The translations under genes were made by a program, and so were the position numbers. A model generated the notes under the pieces. That model saw only the letters and a list, made by a program, of their open reading frames with translations, made no database searches and was not told where the DNA came from. From contig DAOWLH010000026.1 in NCBI GenBank assembly GCA_030643515.1, positions 1-12,467 on the forward strand: a stretch of DNA of 12,467 nt, in the 5' to 3' direction. Each line of letters opens with the position of its first letter. Position 1 is the first letter of the stretch. This document shows positions 5,983-12,278 of this stretch, piece by piece. This stretch comes from Dehalococcoidia bacterium. Lineage in GTDB: Bacteria > Chloroflexota > Dehalococcoidia > Dehalococcoidales > DAOWLH01.

Positions 5983-7253
5983 ACGAGACGAGGGAAAAGA
6001 CCCTGGTTGATATTTTAGACAAGAAGATGAATCGGCAGCTCTTATACTACCTGGATATCTGCACCCGGTGTTCCATCTGCAAGGACGCCTGCCATCAGTA
6101 CGTCTCCACCAGGGATGTCCTCTACCTGCCGGCATACCGGGCCGAGCTCATTCGCCGTGTCTATAAGAAATATTTCACCGGGATGGGCCAGTTTATTCCC
6201 GCCCTGGGAGAGGCCAGGGAGATTGATGACAAGCTGCTTGACGAGCTCTATCAGACAACCTATGCCTGTACCGGTTGTCGTCGATGCATGTTCTACTGCC
6301 CCTTTTCCATTGATACCACCTGGATTCTGTCGGTGGCTAAAGCAATGCTAATCGCCGCTGGTAGAGGCTCCCAGATTCTGGCCGAGCTATCGGGGGCTTC
6401 CATCAGCAAGGGCGAGAATATTGACCTCTTCAAGGACATCATCATTGATACCCTCAAGAGCACCGAAAAAGAGCTGCAGGAAAAGGTAGGTGACGCCAAG
6501 GCTAATATCCCCATAGGCAAGGAAGGGGCCGATACGCTGTATGTGGCTCTGGCGGGAACACACACCATACTGCCGGCGGCCATCATCTTTCACCAGGCTC
6601 GGGTAAACTGGACGCTGTCCCTGTTTGAGGCGTCTAACTACGGCTACTTCCTGGGCAATGTTCCCCAGGCCAAGACGATCGCCCAGCGGATTGTCGATGA
6701 GGCCAGGCGGCTCAAGGTGAAAGAGGTGGTGATAACCGAGTGCGGGCATGCCTACCGGGTGATGAGTCATTTCTACGAGACCTGGGCCGGCGAGAAGCAT
6801 CTTTTCAAAGTACGCAGCATACTGGAGGTCATCGCCGAGTATATCAGGGAAGGCAAGATCAAGCTTGCCCGGGGTCATGTCAGCAAGCCGCTTACCTACC
6901 ACGAACCGTGCCAGGTCGGCAGGAACGCCGGTTTCTATGAAGAACCCAGATACATTGTGCGCCAGGTCGCCTCTGATTTCCGCGAACTCACCCCCAATCG
7001 GGAGAGAAACTGGTGTTGCGGCGGCGGTGGTGGCTTAGTAGCCGAGTTTGAGTTTGATGACCTGAGAATCAAGACAGGCGAGAGAAAGGTACAGCAGATA
7101 CGGGAGACCGGTGCCGAGATTGTGGTCAGTCCCTGCGAGAACTGCCGTCTGCAACTGGATACCCTGAACGAGAAGTACAATATGGAGATAGAGATTATCT
7201 CCATGATGGACCTCGTTGTCGATGCCATGGTCATTGATAAAGCCGCCAACTAG
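5979..7253 (+). CDS. DsrK/HdrD-like (Fe-S) oxidoreductase with CCG domain
   Basis: A cytoplasmic-side catalytic subunit, likely handling a thiol/disulfide or persulfide couple and exchanging electrons with the cytochrome b subunit. The N-terminus has two [4Fe-4S] motifs: C28-x2-C31-x2-C34-x3-C38 and C97-x2-C100-x2-C103-x3-C107-P. The C-terminus has one complete CCG domain, C311-x34-C346-C347-x38-C386-x2-C389, which in HdrB/HdrD holds the non-cubane [4Fe-4S] site for disulfide chemistry. The first half contains only a remnant CCG (E-C255-G-H-A-Y-R), as I recall for DsrK and HmeD, whereas HdrD has two. The start is GTG at 5979, overlapping the previous stop by 4 bases, with AAGGAG (5964-5969) 9 bases before it. 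At 424 residues it is compact. No DsrAB, DsrC, DsrJ, DsrO or DsrP gene is nearby, so the true substrate is open. Confidence 0.87.
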   Translation: MNETREKTLVDILDKKMNRQLLYYLDICTRCSICKDACHQYVSTRDVLYLPAYRAELIRRVYKKYFTGMGQFIPALGEAREIDDKLLDELYQTTYACTGCRRCMFYCPFSIDTTWILSVAKAMLIAAGRGSQILAELSGASISKGENIDLFKDIIIDTLKSTEKELQEKVGDAKANIPIGKEGADTLYVALAGTHTILPAAIIFHQARVNWTLSLFEASNYGYFLGNVPQAKTIAQRIVDEARRLKVKEVVITECGHAYRVMSHFYETWAGEKHLFKVRSILEVIAEYIREGKIKLARGHVSKPLTYHEPCQVGRNAGFYEEPRYIVRQVASDFRELTPNRERNWCCGGGGGLVAEFEFDDLRIKTGERKVQQIRETGAEIVVSPCENCRLQLDTLNEKYNMEIEIISMMDLVVDAMVIDKAAN

Positions 7254-7280
7254 AACTGCTCCTAGCGAATTTTTCTTTTT
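7250..7280 (+). terminator. Possible weak terminator of the sulfur operon
   Basis: CTAG (7250-7253) can pair with CTAG (7262-7265) around an 8-base loop, followed by a T-rich run TTTTTCTTTTT (7270-7280). The stem is only 4 bp, so the hairpin is weak. The position, at the end of the last gene and before a convergent operon, supports it. Confidence 0.3.
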
Positions 7281-7323
7281 AATTGAATCGCGAAGTTGCC
7301 TCTCGGAATCGCCGTAGCAAAAG

Positions 7324-7333
7324 CCACCGGTGG
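7324..7333 (-). terminator. Possible terminator palindrome of the ligD-tfoX operon
   Basis: A perfect palindrome CCACCGGTGG lies just beyond the tfoX-like stop. Read on the - strand it is followed by CTTTTGC. The tight palindrome leaves only about 3 paired bases around the tip and the T-run is short, so this is a weak call. Confidence 0.25.
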
Positions 7334-7342
7334 ATGCCGTCT

Positions 7343-7708
7343 TTACCCCCTCTTCTTCCGCCTTTTCTTTTCTTTTTGGGGCAGGGAGGCGGCGTAGCGG
7401 TAGGAGCGGCCAAGCCATTTGGTGAATATGTCTTTATCGGCGCAGATGAGTTCCGGCAAGGCGGCGTATTCTTTCATCACCCGTCCCATGGGGGTAAACC
7501 GGGTAATCTCATGGTACGTCGAGAGGATTTCCTGCCTGTCTTCTTCGGAAAGGCGCATTATTACATTATCTTCATGTACACCGGCAAACATATTGTTATT
7601 GACAAAATAGGCTACCGAGCCGAACATCATCTTTCTTTCCACCCTGTAACCCTGCAGTGAGTCCGCGAGCAGTTGCATCAGTTCCCGGTTGGCTTTTTTC
7701 CAGGGCAT
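7343..7708 (-). CDS. TfoX N-terminal domain protein, last gene of the NHEJ operon
   Basis: A 121-residue protein with a single TfoX-N fold. Residues 9-70 carry the family pattern: a helix L-M-Q-L-L-A-D-S-L, then V-E-R-K-M-M-F-G-S-V-A-Y-F-V, a short strand M-F-A-G-V, and V-I-M-R-L. The C-terminal half has the pattern F-T-P-M-G-R-V-M-K-E-Y-A, ending W-L-G-R-S-Y-R-Y. The last 10 or so residues are a strongly basic tail (K-E-K-K-R-R-K-K-R-G) that could touch nucleic acid. It lacks the TfoX-C domain of competence regulators, so a Sxy-like role is not supported. Its GGAGGAGG ribosome site overlaps the end of ligD, and the gap is only 15 bases, so it is almost certainly co-transcribed with ligD. The function is unknown; the context suggests a link to DNA end joining. 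Confidence 0.85.
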   Translation of the reverse strand: MPWKKANRELMQLLADSLQGYRVERKMMFGSVAYFVNNNMFAGVHEDNVIMRLSEEDRQEILSTYHEITRFTPMGRVMKEYAALPELICADKDIFTKWLGRSYRYAASLPQKEKKRRKKRG

Positions 7709-7723
7709 GATATTCCTCCTCCT

Positions 7724-10435
7724 TTACTTGTCCGGTTTAATCCCAGACAGCAGACTCGCCAAATCTATTTTAGCCTCCAGGATATTTGCCCACAAGTCAC
7801 CGGTCTCTACCAGCCGCTTCGGCACGTTCAGGATGGTGAAATCGCTGGGATAGACCTTATCAAGTTCACCCCAGCGCAGGGGAACGGAAACGCTGGCCTC
7901 CGGGCTCGGACGCGGCGAGTATATGGAAGCAATGGTCTTACCGCGTGCATTCTGGTTATAGTCCAGAAACACCTTGCCCGTCCGTTTCTCCACAGCCCAG
8001 TCCACGCTAACCTCGGCCGGGTGCTGCCGCCAGAGAAAGCGGCTCAGCGTTTCCGCCGCGGTACGGGTGGCGTGAAAGTCCAGCCGGCGCTGTATGGGGA
8101 CAAAAATGTGCAGGCCGGTCCGCCCCGAAGTCTTCACGAACGAAGGAAAAAGGAGAGTGTCCAGGGTTTCCTTCAGTTCCAGGGCTACCTGGCAGGTCTT
8201 GCTGAAGGCCTCCCGGTTCAGTTCCGGTTCTGCCCCTGCCGGCTCTCTGCCGGAAAAAATATACGGGTCAACATCAAATACTATGAAGTCAGGATAGCTT
8301 GCATAGTAATCGGCCTCTCCAGCAGCACCGGTATCAGCGCCAAAATCAAGCCCCGGCCTTACCCGGGAAAACCAGGTGTGAAGCTCGATATCCGCAATCT
8401 GCCCCAGCCAGAGCAGAGTTGCCAGATTATTGCACAGCAGGTAACCCTGGCCGGGCGTATCATGAGAGGAAAGAGGCACGGTAGCAACGAAACCGGGTAC
8501 CGGCTGATAGTGTTTCTGGAAAAAATGCTGGCCGTAAATGCCATCTGGATAGCGGCTCAATGTAAGCGGCCTGTCCCTGAGGTGAGGCAACAACCAGGGA
8601 GACACCCTTGCAAGGTAAGTGATAAGGTCGCGCTTGGTAAGCGCCCTGCCCTGACCGGTTTCCGGCCAGAGCACTTTATCCAGATTGCTCAGTGATACCT
8701 TCTGCCCGGCCACATCGATAACAAAGCTGCTTTTCGGGCTGGCCAGCTGCTCCAGGACATTACTAAGAGCATCAGGTCTATCGTTAGAAGCTGCTTGCCG
8801 TGATTGGCCCACTTTTTCTACGACTCTGGCAGGGCGGATGGAAGCTGCCGGTTTGTCATCACGCACCCTGAGAAATACCGGCGCCCTCAGGCAGCCATCC
8901 TGGGTCCATTCAGCGAATTTTACCTCGACAACCAGCTCCGGCTTTACCCAGGTTACGCCGGCAGTCTGCTCTGGCTCCCTAAAGAAGGGGCTCTTCTCAA
9001 TACTAATGGCTTCCAGCTGTTTCTTCAGCTTTAACAAGGTGTCGTTATCAAAACCGCTGCCCACGTTATCGCCATGCTGGAGATTATTTTCATCATCATA
9101 ATAGCCGAGCAGCAGAGACCCGAATGTATTAGCCCGCTTGCCCGTGCCCCGGGTAAATCCGCCAATCACGAACTCCTCACTGGTAACCGCCTTTATCTTG
9201 AGCCAGCTACCGGAGCGCTTTCCCGGTTCGTAGAGGCTGTCCTGTCGCTTGGCGACGACACCCTCGAAGCCATTCTCGATTGCCGCACGGTAAACGGCAT
9301 GGCCGTCAGCGGTAAAGTGTTCAACCAGCCGGACATCCTCTTTCGGGTTAACTACAGCGTTGAGCAATTCCTTCCTCTGTTTCAGGGGCACTCCCATCAG
9401 GTCGTAGCCGTCCAGGTAGAGTATGTCAAAGACATAGTAGATAATGGCTGACAGCGGCTCTGCCCGCTCGGTCTTAATCCTGTTTATTGCCTCCAGGTAG
9501 CCCTGGAGGCACTGGAAGCATAACCTGCCCTTTGAATCGAGGGCGATGATTTCCCCATCGAGCACAAGCTGTGCAACCGGCTGGGATTTCAGGCTCTCGG
9601 CCAGGGCAGGGTAACGCCCGGTGACATCAAGCCCACGCCTGGACTGCAGCCGTACTTTTCCGTTATTAATTAAGGCCAGCGTGCGGAAACCGTCCAGCTT
9701 CGGCTCGAAGAGCCACTGCTCATCCGAGAACGGGGTGGCAGCAGGCGAGGCTAGCATCGGAGAGAGTTTTGCTGGAAATGCCGCTTTTGCGGCTCCGGTG
9801 GCATCAGCGGGGCTGGTAGTAACCGGCTCCCTGCCGAAGGGCAGGTGGCCTGATTTAAGGTCATCAATGGTCAGTCCTGAAATAACCGAGGCTTCTTGTG
9901 ACAGGATATCGCGATGTGGGTCAGTGTGCTCATCCCGGTGCTTTATAAGCAGCCAGTTCTTGTGGCTGCGTTGCATCCTGACCAGCGTCCAGGAACCCTT
10001 AAGCTTTTTTCCTCTGAGGTATATGGATATTTTCCCACTGGCCAGTCCTTCCCTCATCCGTTCCTCGGCCCTGGCCCGGTCGCCAAAAAAAAGCTCCCCG
10101 TTTTCATCCGGGGAATAAGTCCCCCTGTCCCAGACAATTACCTGCCCGGCGCCGTACTGTCCCCGGGGAATCGTGCCTTCAAAGCTGGAATAGTCCAGAG
10201 GGTGGTCTTCAACCATTACCGCCAGGCGCTTTGTTCCCGGGTCATAAGACGGCCCTTTCGATACCGCCCATGACTTCAGCGCCCCGTCAACTTCGAGCCG
10301 GTAGTCGTAGTGCAGTTGCCGGGCGGCGTGTTTCTGTACGACGAAGGTAAGTGGACCTTCATCAGCAGACTCTTGGTCGGCAGATGGCTCTGGAGAGCGC
10401 TCAAAATCTCTTCTGCCTTTATAGTCCTTAAGCAT
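7724..10435 (-). CDS. ligD: Multifunctional DNA ligase D (phosphoesterase-ligase-polymerase)
   Basis: The central enzyme of bacterial non-homologous end joining: it trims 3' ends, fills gaps and seals breaks recruited by Ku. The domain order is phosphoesterase, ligase, polymerase, as in Pseudomonas. Phosphoesterase (about 1-170): H36, H42, D44, R46, H78 and Y82 match the Pseudomonas catalytic set with a uniform offset. ATP-dependent ligase (about 222-525): nucleophile K246 in K-L-D-G-F-R, D293-G-E295, F336-D337, E391-G-V-V-A-K396, and W-L-K413-I-K415. Primase-type polymerase (about 565-890): metal ligands D721 and D723 in F-D-V-D-P, H776 in G-L-H, and D825 in F-L-D-Y-N-Q-N. The 903-residue length is typical. 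The ATG is chosen because the family begins M-L-x-x-Y-x-x-x-R-D-F. The frame stays open for about 30 codons upstream but without ATG, GTG or TTG. Ku lies 105 bases upstream. Confidence 0.97.
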   Translation of the reverse strand: MLKDYKGRRDFERSPEPSADQESADEGPLTFVVQKHAARQLHYDYRLEVDGALKSWAVSKGPSYDPGTKRLAVMVEDHPLDYSSFEGTIPRGQYGAGQVIVWDRGTYSPDENGELFFGDRARAEERMREGLASGKISIYLRGKKLKGSWTLVRMQRSHKNWLLIKHRDEHTDPHRDILSQEASVISGLTIDDLKSGHLPFGREPVTTSPADATGAAKAAFPAKLSPMLASPAATPFSDEQWLFEPKLDGFRTLALINNGKVRLQSRRGLDVTGRYPALAESLKSQPVAQLVLDGEIIALDSKGRLCFQCLQGYLEAINRIKTERAEPLSAIIYYVFDILYLDGYDLMGVPLKQRKELLNAVVNPKEDVRLVEHFTADGHAVYRAAIENGFEGVVAKRQDSLYEPGKRSGSWLKIKAVTSEEFVIGGFTRGTGKRANTFGSLLLGYYDDENNLQHGDNVGSGFDNDTLLKLKKQLEAISIEKSPFFREPEQTAGVTWVKPELVVEVKFAEWTQDGCLRAPVFLRVRDDKPAASIRPARVVEKVGQSRQAASNDRPDALSNVLEQLASPKSSFVIDVAGQKVSLSNLDKVLWPETGQGRALTKRDLITYLARVSPWLLPHLRDRPLTLSRYPDGIYGQHFFQKHYQPVPGFVATVPLSSHDTPGQGYLLCNNLATLLWLGQIADIELHTWFSRVRPGLDFGADTGAAGEADYYASYPDFIVFDVDPYIFSGREPAGAEPELNREAFSKTCQVALELKETLDTLLFPSFVKTSGRTGLHIFVPIQRRLDFHATRTAAETLSRFLWRQHPAEVSVDWAVEKRTGKVFLDYNQNARGKTIASIYSPRPSPEASVSVPLRWGELDKVYPSDFTILNVPKRLVETGDLWANILEAKIDLASLLSGIKPDK

Positions 10436-10540
10436 CGCCTTAATTATAACCCTGAGGTGAGGGCGACGACCACCCGGGATTTCCCGGCCAGGAATGCCCG
10501 CCAGTTTATGGAGATACCTGGATAGCCTGCCTTATCGCTA
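10436..10540 (-). promoter_or_regulatory. Spacer between ku and ligD with a stem-loop and a -10-like box
   Basis: A GC stem CCGGG / CCCGG (10474-10478 with 10483-10487, 4-base loop) lies in the middle; no T-run follows on either strand. On the - strand a perfect TATAAT sits at 10443-10448, only 7 bases before the ligD ATG, so any transcript from it would be nearly leaderless. No good -35 is present. A short AAGG (3 bases before the ATG) is the only ribosome-site candidate. Read-through from ku is the simplest way ligD is expressed. Confidence 0.35.
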
Positions 10541-11305
10541 TCACTTTCTTGCCACCGCCACACTCGCTTTGAGGGCTGCCATCAGGTCCTCTATCTCTAC
10601 TTTTGGTATTTCCGGGGCTTTTATTTCCACCCCTTTCAGCTTAGCCTCAACCATCTCCCGAAGCGCCAGCGTATACCCATCGCGGTATTCATCCGGTTTG
10701 AAATTGGTGGTCATCGCTTCGACCAGTTTTGATGCCATTTCAAGCTCGGCAGCAGCCAGCTCCTGTTCCGGCGCAGCCAGCTCGTCTGCAGGCAGAATAT
10801 CCTGCTGGTAGTGCAGTGTGTGCAGGGCCAATATTTTATCCAGGGGACGCAGGCAGCAGAGGTGCTCACGCCTCTGGAAAGCTACCTTGGCAATGCCAAC
10901 CAGCCCCGTTTTCTCCAGCACCGCTTTCAGCAGGAAAAACGGCTTTACCCCCAGTTCCTCGGACTCCAGGTAGTGGCTGCCGCTGTAGTAGATGGCGTCA
11001 ATTTCTTTTGGGTTAACAAAACCGATGATATCAATACTGTGTGTGGTTCTTAGCGGTACCCTGTTGAAATCCTCTTCCTCAAGGACAACATACCGGTCTT
11101 TACTGTACTCATAGCCCCGCACCGTCTCACTGGTGCTGAAGTACTCATCATCAACAGCGCAGTAGAGGACTTGTTTGGGGCGGGTAAGGCATTTTTTGTG
11201 CAGGTAGTGAAAGCTCGGTGTTTTAGTCTCGGTGGCCACTGACATTTTCACCGGTATGGCCACCATGCCAAAACTGATTACCCCTCTCCAGAACGCTCTA
11301 GGCAT
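10541..11305 (-). CDS. ku: Ku protein, bacterial NHEJ DNA-end-binding factor
   Basis: A 254-residue bacterial Ku that forms a homodimeric ring on DNA ends and recruits LigD. The N-terminus M-P-R-A-F-W-R-G-V-I-S-F-G-M-V-A-I-P-V-K is the family hallmark. It is followed by V-R-G-Y-E-Y-S-K-D-R-Y-V-V-L (about residues 62-75), then the bridge region I-G-F-V-N-P-K-E-I-D-A-I-Y-Y, and F-F-L-L-K-A-V-L-E-K-T-G-L-V-G-I-A-K (about 122-140). The end is a modest C-terminal extension with A/K-rich stretches, shorter than in Ku proteins with long lysine tails. The start is set by GGGAGGA 5 bases before the ATG. The reading direction and the ligD gene 105 bases downstream indicate one operon. Confidence 0.96.
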   Translation of the reverse strand: MPRAFWRGVISFGMVAIPVKMSVATETKTPSFHYLHKKCLTRPKQVLYCAVDDEYFSTSETVRGYEYSKDRYVVLEEEDFNRVPLRTTHSIDIIGFVNPKEIDAIYYSGSHYLESEELGVKPFFLLKAVLEKTGLVGIAKVAFQRREHLCCLRPLDKILALHTLHYQQDILPADELAAPEQELAAAELEMASKLVEAMTTNFKPDEYRDGYTLALREMVEAKLKGVEIKAPEIPKVEIEDLMAALKASVAVARK

Positions 11306-11347
11306 ATTATCCTCCCGATGTGTTATTCTTATCCACCCGACCCAGTT

Positions 11348-11580
11348 TTAACCCACCTGGACCCCTCCGGAGAAGGTGAAGGTATTAAGAAGACCCGCCA
11401 GAACAACAACACCCCATATGCCCATTGGCCGGAGGAACCAGGGATATTCTCCCCAATCAGACAGTGCCCAGACTATTATCAGTGCGATATTTACCTTTAA
11501 GTGGACCCCGGGTGGCCACACAAATCTCTCTTTTATTTTACTCTACGCCTGGCAGCCTGATAGATTTCTTCTTCGGGCAT
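11348..11580 (-). pseudogene. 2TM-domain small membrane protein, frame-broken, upstream of ku
   Basis: On the - strand, ATG at 11580 opens M-P-E-E-E-I-Y-Q-A-A-R-R-R-V-K and then hits TAA (11533-11535). A -1 shift at the preceding A-AAA (11536-11539) continues as I-K-E-R-F-V-W-P-P-G-V-H-L-K-V-N and then two hydrophobic segments (I-A-L-I-I-V-W-A-L, then W-G-V-V-V-L-A-G-L-L), ending at TAA 11348-11350. The joined 76-residue product fits the 2TM domain family as I remember it (E-E-x-x-Y-x-x-A-R-x-R-V-K-x-K-x-x-F, then H/V-N, then P-W-F-x-x-P). F-to-V-N spacing is exactly right, so the gene is real or recently was. One lost base, a sequencing error, or programmed -1 slippage of Lys-tRNA on A-AAA before a stop would all explain it. 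A purine-rich AGAGGGGG lies 14 bases before the ATG. The stop is 42 bases before ku, in the same direction. Function unknown. Confidence 0.65.
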
Positions 11581-11633
11581 CTGATTCGTAATTTCCCCCT
11601 CTTGTTTTTATGGAGTCAACGAGCAAATCAGTT

Positions 11634-11720
11634 CTAACCGGCAACTGCACGAGGAAGTAAAGTTGCCAGAAAGGTTATGACAATTATTAAAATAAAGATA
11701 ATAAGGAGTATTCTCTTCAT
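11634..11720 (-). CDS. Candidate 28-residue hydrophobic peptide
   Basis: ATG at 11720 opens M-K-R-I-L-L-I-I-F-I-L-I-I-V-I-T-F-L-A-T, then L-L-P-R-A-V-A-G and TAG. This is two basic residues followed by one membrane-length hydrophobic stretch, as in small single-span proteins or a bare signal sequence. An in-frame TAG lies four codons upstream, and the same frame further up encodes a 15-residue M-V-G-N-T-M-A-G peptide. The ribosome site is poor (AAGGG about 18 bases away). AT-rich DNA gives such peptides by chance, so this is only a candidate. It lies 53 bases upstream of the 2TM gene in the same direction. Confidence 0.22.
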   Translation of the reverse strand: MKRILLIIFILIIVITFLATLLPRAVAG

Positions 11721-11789
11721 TGGCAGTGTCTATCCCTTTTTGCTATTCCCCGCGCCGGCCATAGTATTTCCAACCATCTATTAGTCTCT

Positions 11790-11816
11790 TTGTTACATAC
11801 TAACACAATTTGTCAA
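11790..11816 (-). promoter_or_regulatory. Possible promoter for the 2TM-ku-ligD-tfoX transcript
   Basis: On the - strand a perfect TTGACA (complement of 11811-11816) is followed after 15 bases by TAACAA, or after 17 by ACAAAG. The -35 is good but the -10 is poor. Nothing better was seen between here and ku. Confidence 0.25.
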
Positions 11817-11981
11817 TTCAACTTACACCTATTTCGCAATCCATAATAGCTCCGTCCGCACATAGCCTTAGTACTTAAGTCATAACACAACTAGTGCAAT
11901 TTTCTCTAGACAGCTATGTGACTTGATAGCGATAATGGTACATATAACCTACTTAAAATAACTTATTAAGCTGAGTAGTTA

Positions 11982-12278
11982 ATGGTAAGAGTTATAATGG
12001 GATTCAACGTCAGTCCAGACATTGATATCCAGCCAATACTTCTGGATCTTCGGTCATACGCTCTACAATGCCCGGGCTTCATGACCGCTGAGAATCCTTC
12101 TGCTCAAAGAAATTATTCTATCATTATCTACGTAACTTCATGGCAAAGCGTTGCCAACTGGAATTTCTATGAGAAATCGATTATTACCCAGAAACTGCTC
12201 CAAAGAATCCGGGAGCTATCAGTTGAAGAACCCAAAGTGACCATCTACCGGCCACTCCCTACGATGCCCTGGAGATAA
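11982..12278 (+). CDS. Small ABM-domain-like protein (putative monooxygenase-fold)
   Basis: A 98-residue protein resembling the antibiotic biosynthesis monooxygenase (dimeric alpha/beta-barrel) fold. It has a first strand M-V-R-V-I-M-G-F-N-V, a helix D-I-Q-P-I-L-L-D-L-R-S-Y-A-L, then C-P-G-F-M-T-A-E-N, a strand Y-S-I-I-I-Y-V-T-S-W, the W-x-x-x-x-x-W-N-F-Y segment and a closing Y-R-P strand. The Q-C-P-G-F and S-W-Q-S-V-A-N-W positions are where the family has q-P-G-y and t-W-e-s-x-e-x-W. Members range from heme or quinol oxygenases to proteins of unknown role, and no catalytic assignment is possible here. The first ATG is chosen because it begins the first strand; the alternative at 11997 would remove most of it. 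The ribosome site is weak. It stands alone, with no co-directional partner. Confidence 0.7.
   Translation: MVRVIMGFNVSPDIDIQPILLDLRSYALQCPGFMTAENPSAQRNYSIIIYVTSWQSVANWNFYEKSIITQKLLQRIRELSVEEPKVTIYRPLPTMPWR

Larger units (their letters stand above)
11581..11981. other. AT-rich intergenic region between the NHEJ operon and the ABM gene
   Basis: About 400 bases separate two divergent transcription units. Apart from the possible small ORF at 11634-11720 and one weak promoter on the - strand, I see no RNA gene, riboswitch or convincing hairpin. On the + strand just before the ABM gene there are AT-rich boxes (TATAAC 11943-11948, TAAAAT 11954-11959) but no well-spaced -35. Confidence 0.4.

Noticed and set aside
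6387..6902. 171-codon frame on the - strand
   Set aside because: Antisense to the HdrD-like gene, which has clear cysteine motifs on the other strand.
7285..7312. Direct repeat GAATCGC (7285-7291, 7306-7312) in the convergent gap, considered as an attachment site
   Set aside because: Only 7 bases, with no integrase or element between the copies.
7673..8695. 340-codon frame on the + strand opposite the ligD end
   Set aside because: It is antisense to the polymerase domain of ligD, whose motifs are all intact; its composition is that of a shadow frame.
10436..10530. In-frame open extension of ligD upstream of its ATG
   Set aside because: No ATG, GTG or TTG occurs in it, and LigD proteins normally begin M-L-x-x-Y; it is probably chance openness in GC-rich DNA.
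11318..11637. Several 60-71-codon frames on the + strand between ku and the ABM gene
   Set aside because: They are antisense to the frame-broken 2TM gene, which has recognisable family features on the - strand.
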